A stretch of DNA of 64,000 bases from Paucibacter sp. Y2R2-4 (GCF_025717535.1 NZ_JAJIRO010000001.1:930001-994000); one strand, 5' to 3'; numbered from the stretch's first letter, positions 1 to 11,497 are shown. Made by a program: numbers and translations. The notes: generated by a model not told the origin, from the sequence alone.

Positions 1-2
1 CG

Positions 3-53
3 GCGGCGCTGAAAAAGAAAGCAGCCTTGGTGCCCGGCATCGGCGCTGCCTGA
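3..53 (+). CDS. 3' end of an unidentified gene (partial)
   Basis: Frame 3 is open from the window edge and ends in TGA at 51-53, giving a 16-residue tail that reads AALKKKAALVPGIGAA. Codon use fits the GC-rich neighbours, and a terminator-like hairpin follows 10 bases later, which supports a real gene end. The fragment is too short to identify, and it could be an open frame by chance. Confidence 0.4.
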   Translation, partial: AALKKKAALVPGIGAA

Positions 54-63
54 GTGACCCACA

Positions 64-88
64 AATAGCCCGGCAGAGTCGGGCTATT
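64..88 (+). terminator. Terminator-like hairpin
   Basis: AATAGCCCG at 64-72 pairs perfectly with CGGGCTATT at 80-88 around a 7-base loop. There is no T-run, so it is either a weak intrinsic terminator or a processing hairpin after the gene ending at 53. Confidence 0.55.
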
Positions 89-151
89 CCGCTGCCCTGA
101 AGCCCTTGAAAGCGTTTATCGTTTGGGGATATCACCGAAAGGCTGCACGCC

Positions 152-442
152 ATGAATCAAGACTTCAGTTCAATCTACAACCACCACGAACGTGAGGTGC
201 TGGGCGCCGTCATGGCCAAGGCCTCCGAGTACCCCGCCATCGAAGCCGATGGCGACCTGCTCTGCGACGTGGCCTGCGTCGCCCTGAACCGCCTGCCGCC
301 GCGCTACATCCGCCACGCGGTGGACTTTTTGTTCTACCTGACCGAGCACGAGCGCCACGAGATCGACTCCGCCATCGACGAAGCGGTCACCTACGCCTTC
401 AATTTCGTGGAAGCTCGCCTGGCCTTGCGCGCGCAGGGCTGA
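152..442 (+). CDS. ComFB-domain protein
   Basis: This 96-residue soluble protein matches the late competence development ComFB family (PF10719). It has an N-terminal helix with NHHEREV, a Cys-containing core DLLCDVACVALNRLPPRYIR and an acidic helical tail. The ALNxLPPRY signature is the family hallmark. ComFB takes its name from the Bacillus comF operon, but no DNA-uptake genes are nearby here. ComFB-like proteins elsewhere have been reported as cyclic-di-GMP receptors, so a signalling role is possible; that is inference. It stands alone, between an upstream hairpin and the convergent nadB. Confidence 0.8.
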   Translation: MNQDFSSIYNHHEREVLGAVMAKASEYPAIEADGDLLCDVACVALNRLPPRYIRHAVDFLFYLTEHERHEIDSAIDEAVTYAFNFVEARLALRAQG

Positions 443-465
443 GGCCTGCGGCGATTGAGGCTTGC

Positions 466-485
466 GTAGCGCCCGCTGGCGCTAC
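466..485. terminator. Hairpin between convergent ComFB gene and nadB
   Basis: GTAGCGCC (466-473) and GGCGCTAC (478-485) form a perfect 8-bp stem with a 4-base loop in the 55-base gap between two convergent genes. It probably serves as a shared bidirectional terminator, although neither side has a strong T-run. Confidence 0.5.
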
Positions 486-497
486 GACTTCATCGGG

Positions 498-2147
498 TCA
501 AAGCTTGCGCAAGCCCCGCTCGGCCATCAGGACGGTGGGGAAGCTGACCGGCAGCGTCAGCGGATAGTCGCGGCTGTAGTGCAGGCCACGGCTCTCATGC
601 CGCAGCAAGGCTGAGCGCACGATCAACTCGGCGCAGTCGACCAGATTGCGCAACTCCAGCAAATCACGGCTGACGCGGAAATTGGCGTAGTAGTCGTCGA
701 TTTCACCGCGCAGCAAAGCGATGCGATGCAGGGCGCGCTCCAGGCGCTTGGTGGTGCGGACGATGCCCACATAGTTCCACATCAAGAGCCGCAGCTCATC
801 CCAGTTATGCGCAATGACCACTTGCTCATCGGCATCTTCCACCTGGCTCTCGTCCCAGCCCGGCAAGGGCGCCGGCCCAGCCTCGGGCAGGCTCAAGATG
901 TGATCGGCACAGGTTTGGCCCAGCACCACGCATTCCAGCAATGAGTTGCTGGCTAAACGGTTGGCGCCGTGTAGGCCGGTGTAGGCCGTCTCCCCCACCG
1001 CATAGACACCCGGCAGATCGCTGCGGCCCGACAGGTCGGTGACCACGCCGCCGCAAGTGAAATGCACCGCCGGCACGACCGGAATCATCTGCTTGGCGAT
1101 ATCAATGCCCAGGCTCAGGCAGCGAGCGTAGATGGTCGGGAAATGCTCTTTCAAAAAGGCTTCACCCAGATGCGTGGCATCCAGCCAGACATGGTCCAAG
1201 CCATGCTTCTTCATCTCGAAGTCGATCGCACGGGCGACGATGTCGCGCGGCGCCAGTTCCAGCCGCTCATCGTGTGCGGCCATGAAGCGTGTGCCATCGG
1301 GCAGCTTCAAATGCCCGCCCTCGCCGCGCAAGGCCTCGGTGATCAAGAAGCTGCGTTCCTGCGGGTGATAAAGGCAGGTCGGATGAAACTGGATGAACTC
1401 CATATTCGCCACCCGGCAGCCCGCGCGCCAAGCCATGGCGATGCCGTCGCCGGTGGAGGTGTCGGGATTGGTGGTGTAGCGGTAAACCTTGCCGGCGCCG
1501 CCGGTCGCCATCACCACCGCGCGCGCAGGCAAGGCTTCGACGCGTTGGCTGTCGATATCGAGCGCGTAGATGCCGTAGCAACGCGGCTCTTCCTCGCGCT
1601 GCACATGGCGTGAGGTGATCAGGTCCAAAGCCATCCAGCGCTGGCGCAGCGTGATGTTCGGATGCGCATGGCAGGCCGCCAGCAATTGCTCATGAATCGC
1701 CTTGCCGGTGGCATCGGCCGCATGGGCAATGCGGCGCACCGCGTGGCCGCCCTCGCGGGTCAGGTGCAGACCCAGCGGGCCGTCGTCGTCGGGCGTGAAG
1801 GGCACGCCTTGCTTGACCAGCCATTCCACGGCCGCGGCGCTGCGCTCGGCAATAAAGCGGGCCGTGGCCTCATCGACCAAGCCGGCACCGGCGTCGCGGG
1901 TGTCGCGCACATGGGACTCGATGCTGTCATCACTACCCAGCACACCGACGATGCCGCCCTGCGCCCATGCGGTCGCGCCCTCGCTCAATTCGCGCTTGGC
2001 CAACACCACCACCGGCACGCTGTCGGCCAGATGCAGGGCCACCGTTAAACCGGCCAAGCCAGCTCCGACGATCACAACAGGCGCGGCAGGCGGCGCAGCG
2101 TGGCCAGCGTGAGCATCAGCAACAGCGGCGGAAACAGCAGCATTCAT
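498..2147 (-). CDS. nadB: L-aspartate oxidase NadB
   Basis: This FAD enzyme oxidises L-aspartate to iminoaspartate, the first step of de novo NAD synthesis, and it works with quinolinate synthase. The 549-residue protein has the dinucleotide-binding motif VVIVGAGLAGLTVALHLA near residue 25, a substrate/FAD core with QFHPTCLY and LITEALRGEGG around 260-275, and the FAD-closing motif GLHGANRLASNSLLE near 395. A helical C-terminal domain (about 440-540) is typical of NadB and of the related fumarate reductase flavoproteins; the closing motif and length favour NadB. The first 20 residues are Ala-rich and the start could lie slightly downstream. It is divergent from the DUF2804 gene. Confidence 0.93.
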   Translation of the reverse strand: MNAAVSAAVADAHAGHAAPPAAPVVIVGAGLAGLTVALHLADSVPVVVLAKRELSEGATAWAQGGIVGVLGSDDSIESHVRDTRDAGAGLVDEATARFIAERSAAAVEWLVKQGVPFTPDDDGPLGLHLTREGGHAVRRIAHAADATGKAIHEQLLAACHAHPNITLRQRWMALDLITSRHVQREEEPRCYGIYALDIDSQRVEALPARAVVMATGGAGKVYRYTTNPDTSTGDGIAMAWRAGCRVANMEFIQFHPTCLYHPQERSFLITEALRGEGGHLKLPDGTRFMAAHDERLELAPRDIVARAIDFEMKKHGLDHVWLDATHLGEAFLKEHFPTIYARCLSLGIDIAKQMIPVVPAVHFTCGGVVTDLSGRSDLPGVYAVGETAYTGLHGANRLASNSLLECVVLGQTCADHILSLPEAGPAPLPGWDESQVEDADEQVVIAHNWDELRLLMWNYVGIVRTTKRLERALHRIALLRGEIDDYYANFRVSRDLLELRNLVDCAELIVRSALLRHESRGLHYSRDYPLTLPVSFPTVLMAERGLRKL

Positions 2148-2362
2148 TCGGTGCTTGTCTGCGCCCCTGGGGCGCAGCCTTGTCTTGAGGTGAAGCGGCG
2201 ATTCTAAGGACTGCAGCGGCCGCCGCCGGGAGCCCTGGCTATTTGTATGACACTGACTTTGCGAGCCAATTTGCAGAGGGCCCGCGTTTTCATCAAGACG
2301 AGCTCCTGCGCGCTTGCTGCATCATCTCCCTCAAGCTCTTGAACACAGACTCTCGCGCACCG

Positions 2363-3385
2363 ATGCCCTCGAACGCCCCCCGCTCCTTGCCCAGCCCCCC
2401 TCCCCAGGTCGTCAACGTAGACGGCTCGCCGGCCAGCGGCCGCTATGCCGGTTGCATGGAGCGCATCGACTGGCAGGGCCTGACGGCAGCCCAGCAACGA
2501 TCGTCGCTCTGGCGGCGCCTGCACCACAAGCGCTGGCAATATGTGGGCATCAGCCATGAGGCCTTCTTCATCGGCCTGGCCATCGTGGATGTCGGCTGGA
2601 CCTGCACCGCGTTTGCCTACTTCTTCGATCGACGCAGCCGCCAATTGCTGGTCGATTGGAGTCAGGACGGCCTGCCCAGCCTGCAATGCCAGATGTCGGA
2701 CGCGCCGGTCTTGGGTGCGAAGGCCCACTTCAAAGGCTTGGGCGCCAAGCTCGATCTCCAGCATGTCGACCTGAACCGCATGGCGCTGAACGTGCAGATC
2801 CCTGGCCTGCAATTGCAAGCCGAGATCGACATGGCCCAGGCCGCACCCCTGCTGCTGGCCATTGGCCCCATCGAGCAAGGCGGCGGTCTGGCCCACGCCA
2901 CCCAGAAGAGTTCGGCCTTGGCGCTGAGCGGGCGGCTGCACGTCAAAGGGCAGAGTTATGCCTTGGACGACGCCACCGCCTGCTTGGACGCCTCCAACGG
3001 CTTGCTCTCACGCCATACCGATTGGCGCTGGGCCAGCGCGCACCGCGCCGATGTGGGTTTCAATCTGCAAAGCGGCTACTTTGGCGCGAACGAGAACGCG
3101 CTCTGGCTGGACGGGCAGTTGATCCCGCTGGGCGCCGCTCACTTTGAGTTTGACGCCCAGCAGCCGCTGAGCCCTTGGCGGGTTTGGACCGCCGATGGCC
3201 TGCTGGATCTGCAATTCACCCCTGAAGGCGCACGTCAGCAAGACCGCAATTTGCTGATTGCCGCCAGCCACTATGTGCAGCCGATTGGCTGCTTCAGCGG
3301 CTGGGTCAAGTCGAGCGTCAATGCAGCCACCAAGCGGGTCGAGCAATTGCTCGGAGTCACCGAGGATCACCGCTCGACTTGGTGA
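2363..3385 (+). CDS. DUF2804 family protein
   Basis: This 340-residue protein resembles the DUF2804 family of uncharacterised bacterial and fungal proteins. Family-like features are the early YAGCMERIDWQ segment, a GLAIVDVGWTCTAFAYFFD strand near residue 75 and many alternating beta strands with Trp/Gly turns, suggesting a lipocalin-like beta fold. The ATG at 2363 is preferred over an in-frame start at 2243 because the extra 40 residues are poor in family-like sequence. No Shine-Dalgarno is obvious. Function is unknown. It shares an upstream region with nadB but is not obviously linked to NAD synthesis. Confidence 0.65.
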   Translation: MPSNAPRSLPSPPPQVVNVDGSPASGRYAGCMERIDWQGLTAAQQRSSLWRRLHHKRWQYVGISHEAFFIGLAIVDVGWTCTAFAYFFDRRSRQLLVDWSQDGLPSLQCQMSDAPVLGAKAHFKGLGAKLDLQHVDLNRMALNVQIPGLQLQAEIDMAQAAPLLLAIGPIEQGGGLAHATQKSSALALSGRLHVKGQSYALDDATACLDASNGLLSRHTDWRWASAHRADVGFNLQSGYFGANENALWLDGQLIPLGAAHFEFDAQQPLSPWRVWTADGLLDLQFTPEGARQQDRNLLIAASHYVQPIGCFSGWVKSSVNAATKRVEQLLGVTEDHRSTW

Positions 3386-3551
3386 GCCTGAGCTCACGCT
3401 TGGCTTGATCAAGACGCGCCAAGCTGCTTCAGGTCAAGATGCAAGGCGCGCAGATCGGTGCCAACCGTCGTCTTCAAGGAAGAAATAGGTATCACGCCGC
3501 CCCCGCCGGATAGCAGGCGAGCGGCGGCAGGCCGTGATCTAAGGGGAGACT

Positions 3552-6044
3552 TCAGCCCTGCGCAACAAGCTCAGCGAACTCAATGAACTGGGCCGAGCTC
3601 CAGACCTTGCTGTCGTCTCGTTGCCGGCCGTGGAAGTAGATAGGGCGCCAGCCAAATTCGGCGTTATGCGGCGCTACTTCCAGCTCACCGGCGAGCACCG
3701 TCGGCAAGGCCTGATCCGTCAGGCGCTCGACCGCCAGGAACAGCTCGGTGCCGCCCAAATCGAGGCGCAGACTGCCCTGCGCCAGCAAGTCGGAACCGCT
3801 CAGCTGCCAATCAAAATCGGGTCTATGCACAAAGCCATGCCGTTCCCGCGGGTCACCGACTTTGGCATAGGCATCGATGCTGCCGCTGATGCGCAGGCGC
3901 AAGGCCGCCAGGTCGCTGACTTCCAGCTCGATGCTGTCGGCATCACCATAGGTATCGCTGCGGAAGCAGATGTCGGTAGCGCCGCTGCGCCAGGCCGACT
4001 CCTCATCGTGTTCAAAGCCATGTGCGCCAAAAGACAGGATGCTGGCATTCAGCACCTGCAAGCGACCGCGCCATTCGGCCCAGCGGTAGCGGTCGCGGAT
4101 GCGGGCACCGCCCCAGCGCAGGCGAATGCGGCGCGCGGAATAGCCCAACTCGCGATGCAGATCACGCTCCCAGATCAGGCCGCTGTGGTCGTAGGCGGCC
4201 AGATACTCCCAGCCGGCTTGGCCCAAGAAACGGTAGTCCAAGCGCGCCGGGCCGCTGTGCCGGAAAGCGTCGCCTTGCACATGGTCACCACATCGCACCA
4301 GGGCGGCCGAATGCTCGCCGGTGCTGGCCCAGGTGTGCCGGGCACGCAGCGCGCGAGCCACTGCCTTGCGGTCCAGGCTGTCGGCCAGCACGCCGGTCAC
4401 ACCGCCGTGCACGCCAAACACCTGCACGCCGGGCGCGCCGCCGCCGGGGCGGCCACGGTGCTCGTCGCTATTGGCAGCGGCGCCCAGCTGATAGCCGCGG
4501 CTGATTACATCCTGATAGAGCCAGGGGAAATGACCCCAGGTGGACGCGATTTCGACCAGGCGTTCGAGCTCGGGATGGTGCCAGTCCGGGATGTAGCGGC
4601 GCCCGCCCACATGCGGCATCACCAGATGGGTGTCGGCCTGATCCACATAGGCATCCCACAACTCCTCCACCGGCCAACGCCCGGTGTGCACATTCTTGCC
4701 CTGCATGGAATCGTTCCACTGCAGGCTGCGGTTATGTTGGCCGGCAGCGTTGTAGGGGAAGCCCGGCGCTTGTTCGCCCAAGAAGACCACATTGTGGTCG
4801 CCGCCTGCGGTGGAGCTGCCGCACCACTCCTGCACCGGCAAGGCCAGGAAATGGCCGGGGCGGTCAAACTCACGCACCGCCGCCAGGCCCTCGGCCCAAT
4901 GCTGGTCGGTGATCTGGAAATCATTGGCGGTGTAGCCGAACACATCAATGCCGCCAATATCGCGCGCATAGGCGGCGTTATAAGCGGGGCTGTTGGTGCC
5001 CACGGTGTCATGCGCGTGCACATGCAAATCGGCATAAAATGGCCGCGCGCTCGGAAAGTCCTCCACCACCTCCACCTCGAACTCGGCGGCCGGCAGGCGC
5101 GCCGGCGCCGCCGTCTGGCTGCCCTCGCCCGCAGCACTTTGCGGCCCCAGCTCCGCCCTCAGCCGCCAGCGGCCGGCCGGCAGACGCAAATCATCCAGGC
5201 CGGTGCTGGCCCAGCCCTGCGCGGCAAAAGCCAGCGTGTGCGTGTCTTGCTTCTGACCCTCGCGCCACAGGCTCAGGCTCAAGGGCTGGTCAAGCCCCTG
5301 CACGATATTGCCCCAGCGGTCCAGCGCCGAAACGCGCACCCGCAGCGGCTCACCGGGCCTGGCAAAGCGGGGTGCGTTGAGGAAGAGCTTGGCGGCCGGT
5401 CCATGGGCAATCTTCAGGCCGATATCGCCGGGCACGGCATAGAAACGCGAGGTGCCGAGCGGATCGGCATAGACCCGGAACCGAAAGCCATCCTCAACAA
5501 AAGTCTGCACCCGCGTGCCGGGGCCGCCGGCACGACGGTCGCCCAGGCGGATGATGATGTGGTCACCGGCGTTCAAGTAGCCATCGACGATGTCGACGAT
5601 CACCGCCTTTTGATAGGGCCGCTCATGACCCTTCTGGTCAAAGCGCACTTGCAAAGCCTGCACGGTGGCCGGTGACTGCCCCGGCAGCAGCGGCCCGGCC
5701 TGGTATTCGGCACTGATGTAGTTGGCGGCGCCGGGCTCGCTGGTCTGGAACAAGGCCCAGTCCGAATAGAACTTGAAGCACAGCTTGATCCAGGCGCCGT
5801 CGGCCAAACCCGAGGCACCCACCTCGTAGTCGATCACCAGCTCCTGCCAACTGCCGGCCTGCACCACTTGATGGCTGCTGCTAACTCTCCCTTCAAACGG
5901 CAAGGCCTTGTTCTGCACATAAAGGCCTTGCGGAGCGAAATGCGGCCCCAGGCGCTCACGCAATGACTCGTAGGCCTGCTGTGCCGGGCTCGGCGCCAAA
6001 CCCTGGTTCGGTCTGTTGCGCTTGCTGTCGTCTTGCTTGCTCAT
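3552..6044 (-). CDS. DUF3604/PHP-like metal-dependent protein
   Basis: This is a large 830-residue protein without a signal peptide. Residues 1-300 are beta-rich. A region starting near 345 opens with FYADLHVHAHD, the HxH metal-binding start of PHP-type hydrolases (DUF3604 family). Further likely metal ligands are QEWCG near 405, a DHN motif near 418, MPHVGGRRY near 485 and NSDEHRGRPGG near 530. The family is probably a metal-dependent hydrolase but its substrate is not known. The start codon overlaps the stop of the upstream Bug-receptor gene by four bases (ATGA), so the two are likely translationally coupled and act on a shared substrate. Confidence 0.75.
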   Translation of the reverse strand: MSKQDDSKRNRPNQGLAPSPAQQAYESLRERLGPHFAPQGLYVQNKALPFEGRVSSSHQVVQAGSWQELVIDYEVGASGLADGAWIKLCFKFYSDWALFQTSEPGAANYISAEYQAGPLLPGQSPATVQALQVRFDQKGHERPYQKAVIVDIVDGYLNAGDHIIIRLGDRRAGGPGTRVQTFVEDGFRFRVYADPLGTSRFYAVPGDIGLKIAHGPAAKLFLNAPRFARPGEPLRVRVSALDRWGNIVQGLDQPLSLSLWREGQKQDTHTLAFAAQGWASTGLDDLRLPAGRWRLRAELGPQSAAGEGSQTAAPARLPAAEFEVEVVEDFPSARPFYADLHVHAHDTVGTNSPAYNAAYARDIGGIDVFGYTANDFQITDQHWAEGLAAVREFDRPGHFLALPVQEWCGSSTAGGDHNVVFLGEQAPGFPYNAAGQHNRSLQWNDSMQGKNVHTGRWPVEELWDAYVDQADTHLVMPHVGGRRYIPDWHHPELERLVEIASTWGHFPWLYQDVISRGYQLGAAANSDEHRGRPGGGAPGVQVFGVHGGVTGVLADSLDRKAVARALRARHTWASTGEHSAALVRCGDHVQGDAFRHSGPARLDYRFLGQAGWEYLAAYDHSGLIWERDLHRELGYSARRIRLRWGGARIRDRYRWAEWRGRLQVLNASILSFGAHGFEHDEESAWRSGATDICFRSDTYGDADSIELEVSDLAALRLRISGSIDAYAKVGDPRERHGFVHRPDFDWQLSGSDLLAQGSLRLDLGGTELFLAVERLTDQALPTVLAGELEVAPHNAEFGWRPIYFHGRQRDDSKVWSSAQFIEFAELVAQG

Positions 6045-7066
6045 AGTTCGACCTTGATGCAGGCGGTCTTGACCAGATCCTGGAAGCGTCTGGCATCGGC
6101 GCGCAGCTGCTCACGAAAATGCTGCACATCGCTGACCACCACCTGCACGCCCTGGGCCGCCAGATCTTCCCGGGCAGCCGGGTGGCTCAGCAGGCGCTGC
6201 ACATCGGCGCGCAGTTGGTCCAGCACCGGCTTGGGCGTGTTCACCGGCGCAAACAGGCCAAACCAAGTGCCGGCCTTGAAGCCTTTGAAGCTATCCGCCA
6301 CGGGCGGCACCTGCGGCAGCAAGGCATGCGGCTGGCGCCCACCGGTGGCCAGCGCCACCAGCTTGCCGGTCTTGATGTGTTGCAAGGCCGGCCCGACCGC
6401 GATGAACATCACGTCCACCTGACCCGAGATCACATCGGCCAGGCCCAGCGGTCCGCCGCGATAAGGGATATGAGTCAAAAAGATACCGGCGCGCTGCTTC
6501 AGCGTTTCCATCGCAAACTGCTGCGGGCTGCCATTGCCGGCGGAGGCGTAGTTCAGCTTGCCCGGTTGGCGCTTGGCCGCCGCAATCAAGTCCTGAAGCG
6601 TGCGAAAGCCGGTCTTAGGGTGAGCCACCAGCACAAAGTCGGTCTCGGCCAGCAAGGCCACCGGGGCCAGATCACGCTCCGGGTCATAAGGCAGGCTGGC
6701 TTGCAGGCTGGGTAGGATGGTGATGGGGCCGTCCGCCCCCAGCAGCAAGGTGTGGCCATCGGCCGGCGCCTTGGTCACCGCATCGACCGCCAGCACGCCC
6801 GCAGCCCCGGCACGGTTGTCCACCAGCACCGGCTGCTTCCATTGTTCACCGAGATGCTGGCCCACATAGCGGGCCACCACGTCGGCAGCACTGCCGGGCG
6901 TGTTGCCCACCAGCAGGCGCACCGGCTTGCTGGGGAAGTCGCTCCCGGGTGCTGAAGAAGAGGATGAAGCTGGCTGGGCTTGGGCCCCCAAGGACACAAA
7001 GGCAATTAGCAGAACCGCCAGGCCATGACGGCCGGCGCGGAACAGGAAACTTGAAGGGAGGGACAT
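6041..7066 (-). CDS. Bug/TctC-family tripartite tricarboxylate transporter receptor
   Basis: This is a periplasmic solute-binding protein of the Bug family, very abundant in Burkholderiales, which binds carboxylates and related small molecules. A signal peptide (hydrophobic GLAVLLIAFVSLGAQAQ) precedes PSKPVRLLVGNTPGSAADVVAR, the usual Bug start. Other family traits are LVDNRAGAAG near 80, LNYASAGNGSPQQ near 175 and IPYRGG near 205. The ATG at 7066 gives the best signal peptide; starts at 7099 and 7126 are in frame. No TctA/TctB membrane genes are adjacent, so it may be an orphan receptor or sensor for the overlapping DUF3604 enzyme. Confidence 0.85.
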   Translation of the reverse strand: MSLPSSFLFRAGRHGLAVLLIAFVSLGAQAQPASSSSSAPGSDFPSKPVRLLVGNTPGSAADVVARYVGQHLGEQWKQPVLVDNRAGAAGVLAVDAVTKAPADGHTLLLGADGPITILPSLQASLPYDPERDLAPVALLAETDFVLVAHPKTGFRTLQDLIAAAKRQPGKLNYASAGNGSPQQFAMETLKQRAGIFLTHIPYRGGPLGLADVISGQVDVMFIAVGPALQHIKTGKLVALATGGRQPHALLPQVPPVADSFKGFKAGTWFGLFAPVNTPKPVLDQLRADVQRLLSHPAAREDLAAQGVQVVVSDVQHFREQLRADARRFQDLVKTACIKVEL

Positions 7067-7202
7067 CTGGAAGGGCTCATCGGAGGAGAACCCGGCCATG
7101 CTCCCCCACCAAGCCCGCACAACCAAGCGCTAAAAAAGCGCTTGCTTATGCGAAAGCCAAGCAAGCCCCATCCACCACATGGGGCTCGCCGGGCTGCTCG
7201 CC

Positions 7203-9809
<2,607 letters not shown>

Positions 9810-9836
9810 GGCGTGAATCCTCCGTAGACAAAACTG

Positions 9837-9865
9837 AAATGAGGCCCGGGCCAAGGGTTTTCAAG
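9837..9865 (-). promoter_or_regulatory. Sigma-32 (heat-shock) type promoter of clpB
   Basis: Read on the minus strand, CTTGAA (9865-9860) and CCTCATTT (9844-9837) are separated by 15 bases. This nearly matches the RpoH consensus (CTTGAA, 13-15 bases, CCCCATNT) with one mismatch. It sits 28 bases from the clpB start codon, with a GGAGG ribosome-binding site in between. Confidence 0.75.
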
Positions 9866-9935
9866 AGCTGGGCTGCGAGCGCTGAGCGCTCGGTCACAAT
9901 CTCTCGCCCTGTGCTGAGCAACAACGATCCATTCA

Positions 9936-10484
9936 ATGAGCTTGAACCTTTATGCGGCCACCGTGCCGGTTTTTCAACGCTACCTCCAGCAATTGCGATT
10001 GATCCTTGATTTGGCTCAAGTACATCTGCTCCAGCAAGCTCAAAACAGCTTGAGCGCCGCGCCAGCGCGCGAACTTGAGGCGCAGATGCTGAACGCTCGC
10101 CTCGCGCCCGACATGCTGCCGCTGAGCAGCCAGGTGCAAGTGGCCGGCGGCTTTGTCTTGCGGGCAATGGCGCCCCTGCTGGGTCAGCCCGTGCCCGAGT
10201 TTGGCGACTACCCAAGCAGCCTGGCCGGCTTGCAACAGATGCTGTCAGACCGAATGGCCTTTTTGGCCGGACTGCAGCCCAGCCAGTTCCAAGCAGAGGA
10301 TGAACACCGCCTCATTCGCAGCGACGCCGGCCAAGCTCAAATCGAGCTGCCGGCGGTCGACTTCGCGCTTCAGTTTGCCTTACCTAACTTCTTTTTTCAC
10401 CTCACCTGTGCCTACGCCATCCTGCGCCAGCAGGGGGTGCCTTTGAGCAAGCAAGACTTCGACGGGCTGCATCGCTGGCGTTGA
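9936..10484 (+). CDS. DUF1993 family protein
   Basis: This 182-residue protein belongs to DUF1993, small helical proteins probably with a DinB/YfiT-like four-helix bundle. Typical features are the N-terminal MSLNLYAATVPVFQRYLQQL, a central ARLAPDMLPLSSQVQVA segment and the C-terminal LPNFFFHLTCAYAILRQQGVPL before a terminal acidic-basic stretch. No catalytic role is established. It is divergent from clpB and may share part of the upstream region. Confidence 0.8.
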   Translation: MSLNLYAATVPVFQRYLQQLRLILDLAQVHLLQQAQNSLSAAPARELEAQMLNARLAPDMLPLSSQVQVAGGFVLRAMAPLLGQPVPEFGDYPSSLAGLQQMLSDRMAFLAGLQPSQFQAEDEHRLIRSDAGQAQIELPAVDFALQFALPNFFFHLTCAYAILRQQGVPLSKQDFDGLHRWR

Positions 10485-10775
10485 GGGCTGATGCCCGTCC
10501 CTTGCCTGTCTTTCGCGGGCAGCGCCCTGCGCAGCCTCGAACTTGATTTGCCGCAAAGAAGAGCAGTCTGCCCCCTATTTGCGGGGCCCTCGAAGGCAGG
10601 TTCTCCCCCGCAAGCCAGGGGGCCGAATGGACTATTCGGCCACACAAGACTTTCATAATCGCGCGCAGCAAAGAACTTTGGGGGTGAGCGCTTGAATCCC
10701 TGCGTCGCCTAGGCCTCGCGTTCCTGGCCACCCAAGTTCCTGCGCCCCCTCTCTCCCCAAGGCATTGAACACAAT
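10485..10775 (+). other. Intergenic region with strong hairpins
   Basis: This 291-base gap has no convincing gene. It contains a perfect 8-bp hairpin, GGCCGAAT (10621-10628) with ATTCGGCC (10634-10641), preceded by a C-run/G-run stem around 10604-10620. The hairpins could end the DUF1993 transcript or form the leader of the PEP-CTERM gene at 10776. No known riboswitch consensus was recognised. Confidence 0.4.
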
Positions 10776-11444
10776 ATGAAACTTCGCACTCTTGCAGCCG
10801 TGACTGCGTTGCTGCTCAGCAGCAGCCTCGCTTCCGCCGCCCCGTCCATGATGACGGTCGCCTCCTTTGATCAACTGCTTCTGAACAAGAATGGCGACAA
10901 CCAGGGTCAGATCAATCTGGTCCAGTCGCTGAGCAATAGCTTGCTCATCAACTTCGACATCAGCTTCACCGGCAACGTTGACAAAAATGACTTCGCCGCC
11001 CTGTGGCTGAACAGCTACCAGGGTCCCAATATGGGCATCAAGGGCAATAAGGATTGCGGCAGCTGCACCGACGATCTGTTCGTTCGCAACAGCGGCAGCG
11101 CCGGAAGTTTCGGCTTGGGCAGCAATGTGACCCCTGGCACCAGCTATCACTTGATGGGCCTGCTGGAAAAGGTCAATAGCAGCAACTACAACCGCTTCTC
11201 GCTCTGGATCGACCCCACAGCCGACGAGACCTTCAGCTTGAAGGGAGCAGATGCCGTGTCTCTCGACAACTCCGGCCTCAGCACCATCAGCAGCCTGGGC
11301 TTTCGCACCGCCAATCTGGACGCAGGCGACAGCGTGAGCTTTCGCAATCTGAACGTCAGCGTGGTGCCCGAGCCCGCATCGCTGGCCCTGGTAAGCCTGG
11401 GCTTGGGCCTGCTGGGCTTGAGCGCCAAGCGCCGCCGCGCCTGA
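10776..11444 (+). CDS. PEP-CTERM sorting-domain protein
   Basis: This 222-residue exported protein has a signal peptide (MKLRTLAAVTALLLSSSLASA) and a beta-rich middle with a CGSC pair near residue 95. It ends in a canonical PEP-CTERM tail: VPEPASLALVSLGLGLLGL followed by AKRRRA. PEP-CTERM proteins are processed by an exosortase and released to the cell surface or extracellular matrix. The exosortase is not in this window. The passenger part is not a recognised enzyme. A strong terminator follows directly, and the gene is convergent with the SARP-type regulator. Confidence 0.88.
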   Translation: MKLRTLAAVTALLLSSSLASAAPSMMTVASFDQLLLNKNGDNQGQINLVQSLSNSLLINFDISFTGNVDKNDFAALWLNSYQGPNMGIKGNKDCGSCTDDLFVRNSGSAGSFGLGSNVTPGTSYHLMGLLEKVNSSNYNRFSLWIDPTADETFSLKGADAVSLDNSGLSTISSLGFRTANLDAGDSVSFRNLNVSVVPEPASLALVSLGLGLLGLSAKRRRA

Positions 11445-11474
11445 GCGGATTGATTCTGCACTGAGCGAATGAAG

Positions 11475-11497
11475 GCCCGTCACTGACGGGCTTTTTT
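11475..11497 (+). terminator. Intrinsic terminator after PEP-CTERM gene
   Basis: GCCCGT (11475-11480) pairs with ACGGGC (11486-11491), with the flanks able to extend the stem, followed by six T at 11492-11497. It ends a few bases before the convergent regulator gene's stop. Confidence 0.85.

Noticed and set aside
3621-5675. Long plus-strand open frame (684 codons) opposite the DUF3604 gene
   Set aside because: GC-rich antisense frame without recognisable domains; the minus-strand protein has clear family motifs and an overlapping upstream gene.
10690-10775. Sigma-54 type promoter before the PEP-CTERM gene
   Set aside because: A TGGC and a distant TGC occur, but the spacing between GG and GC is 14 bases, not the 10 required.
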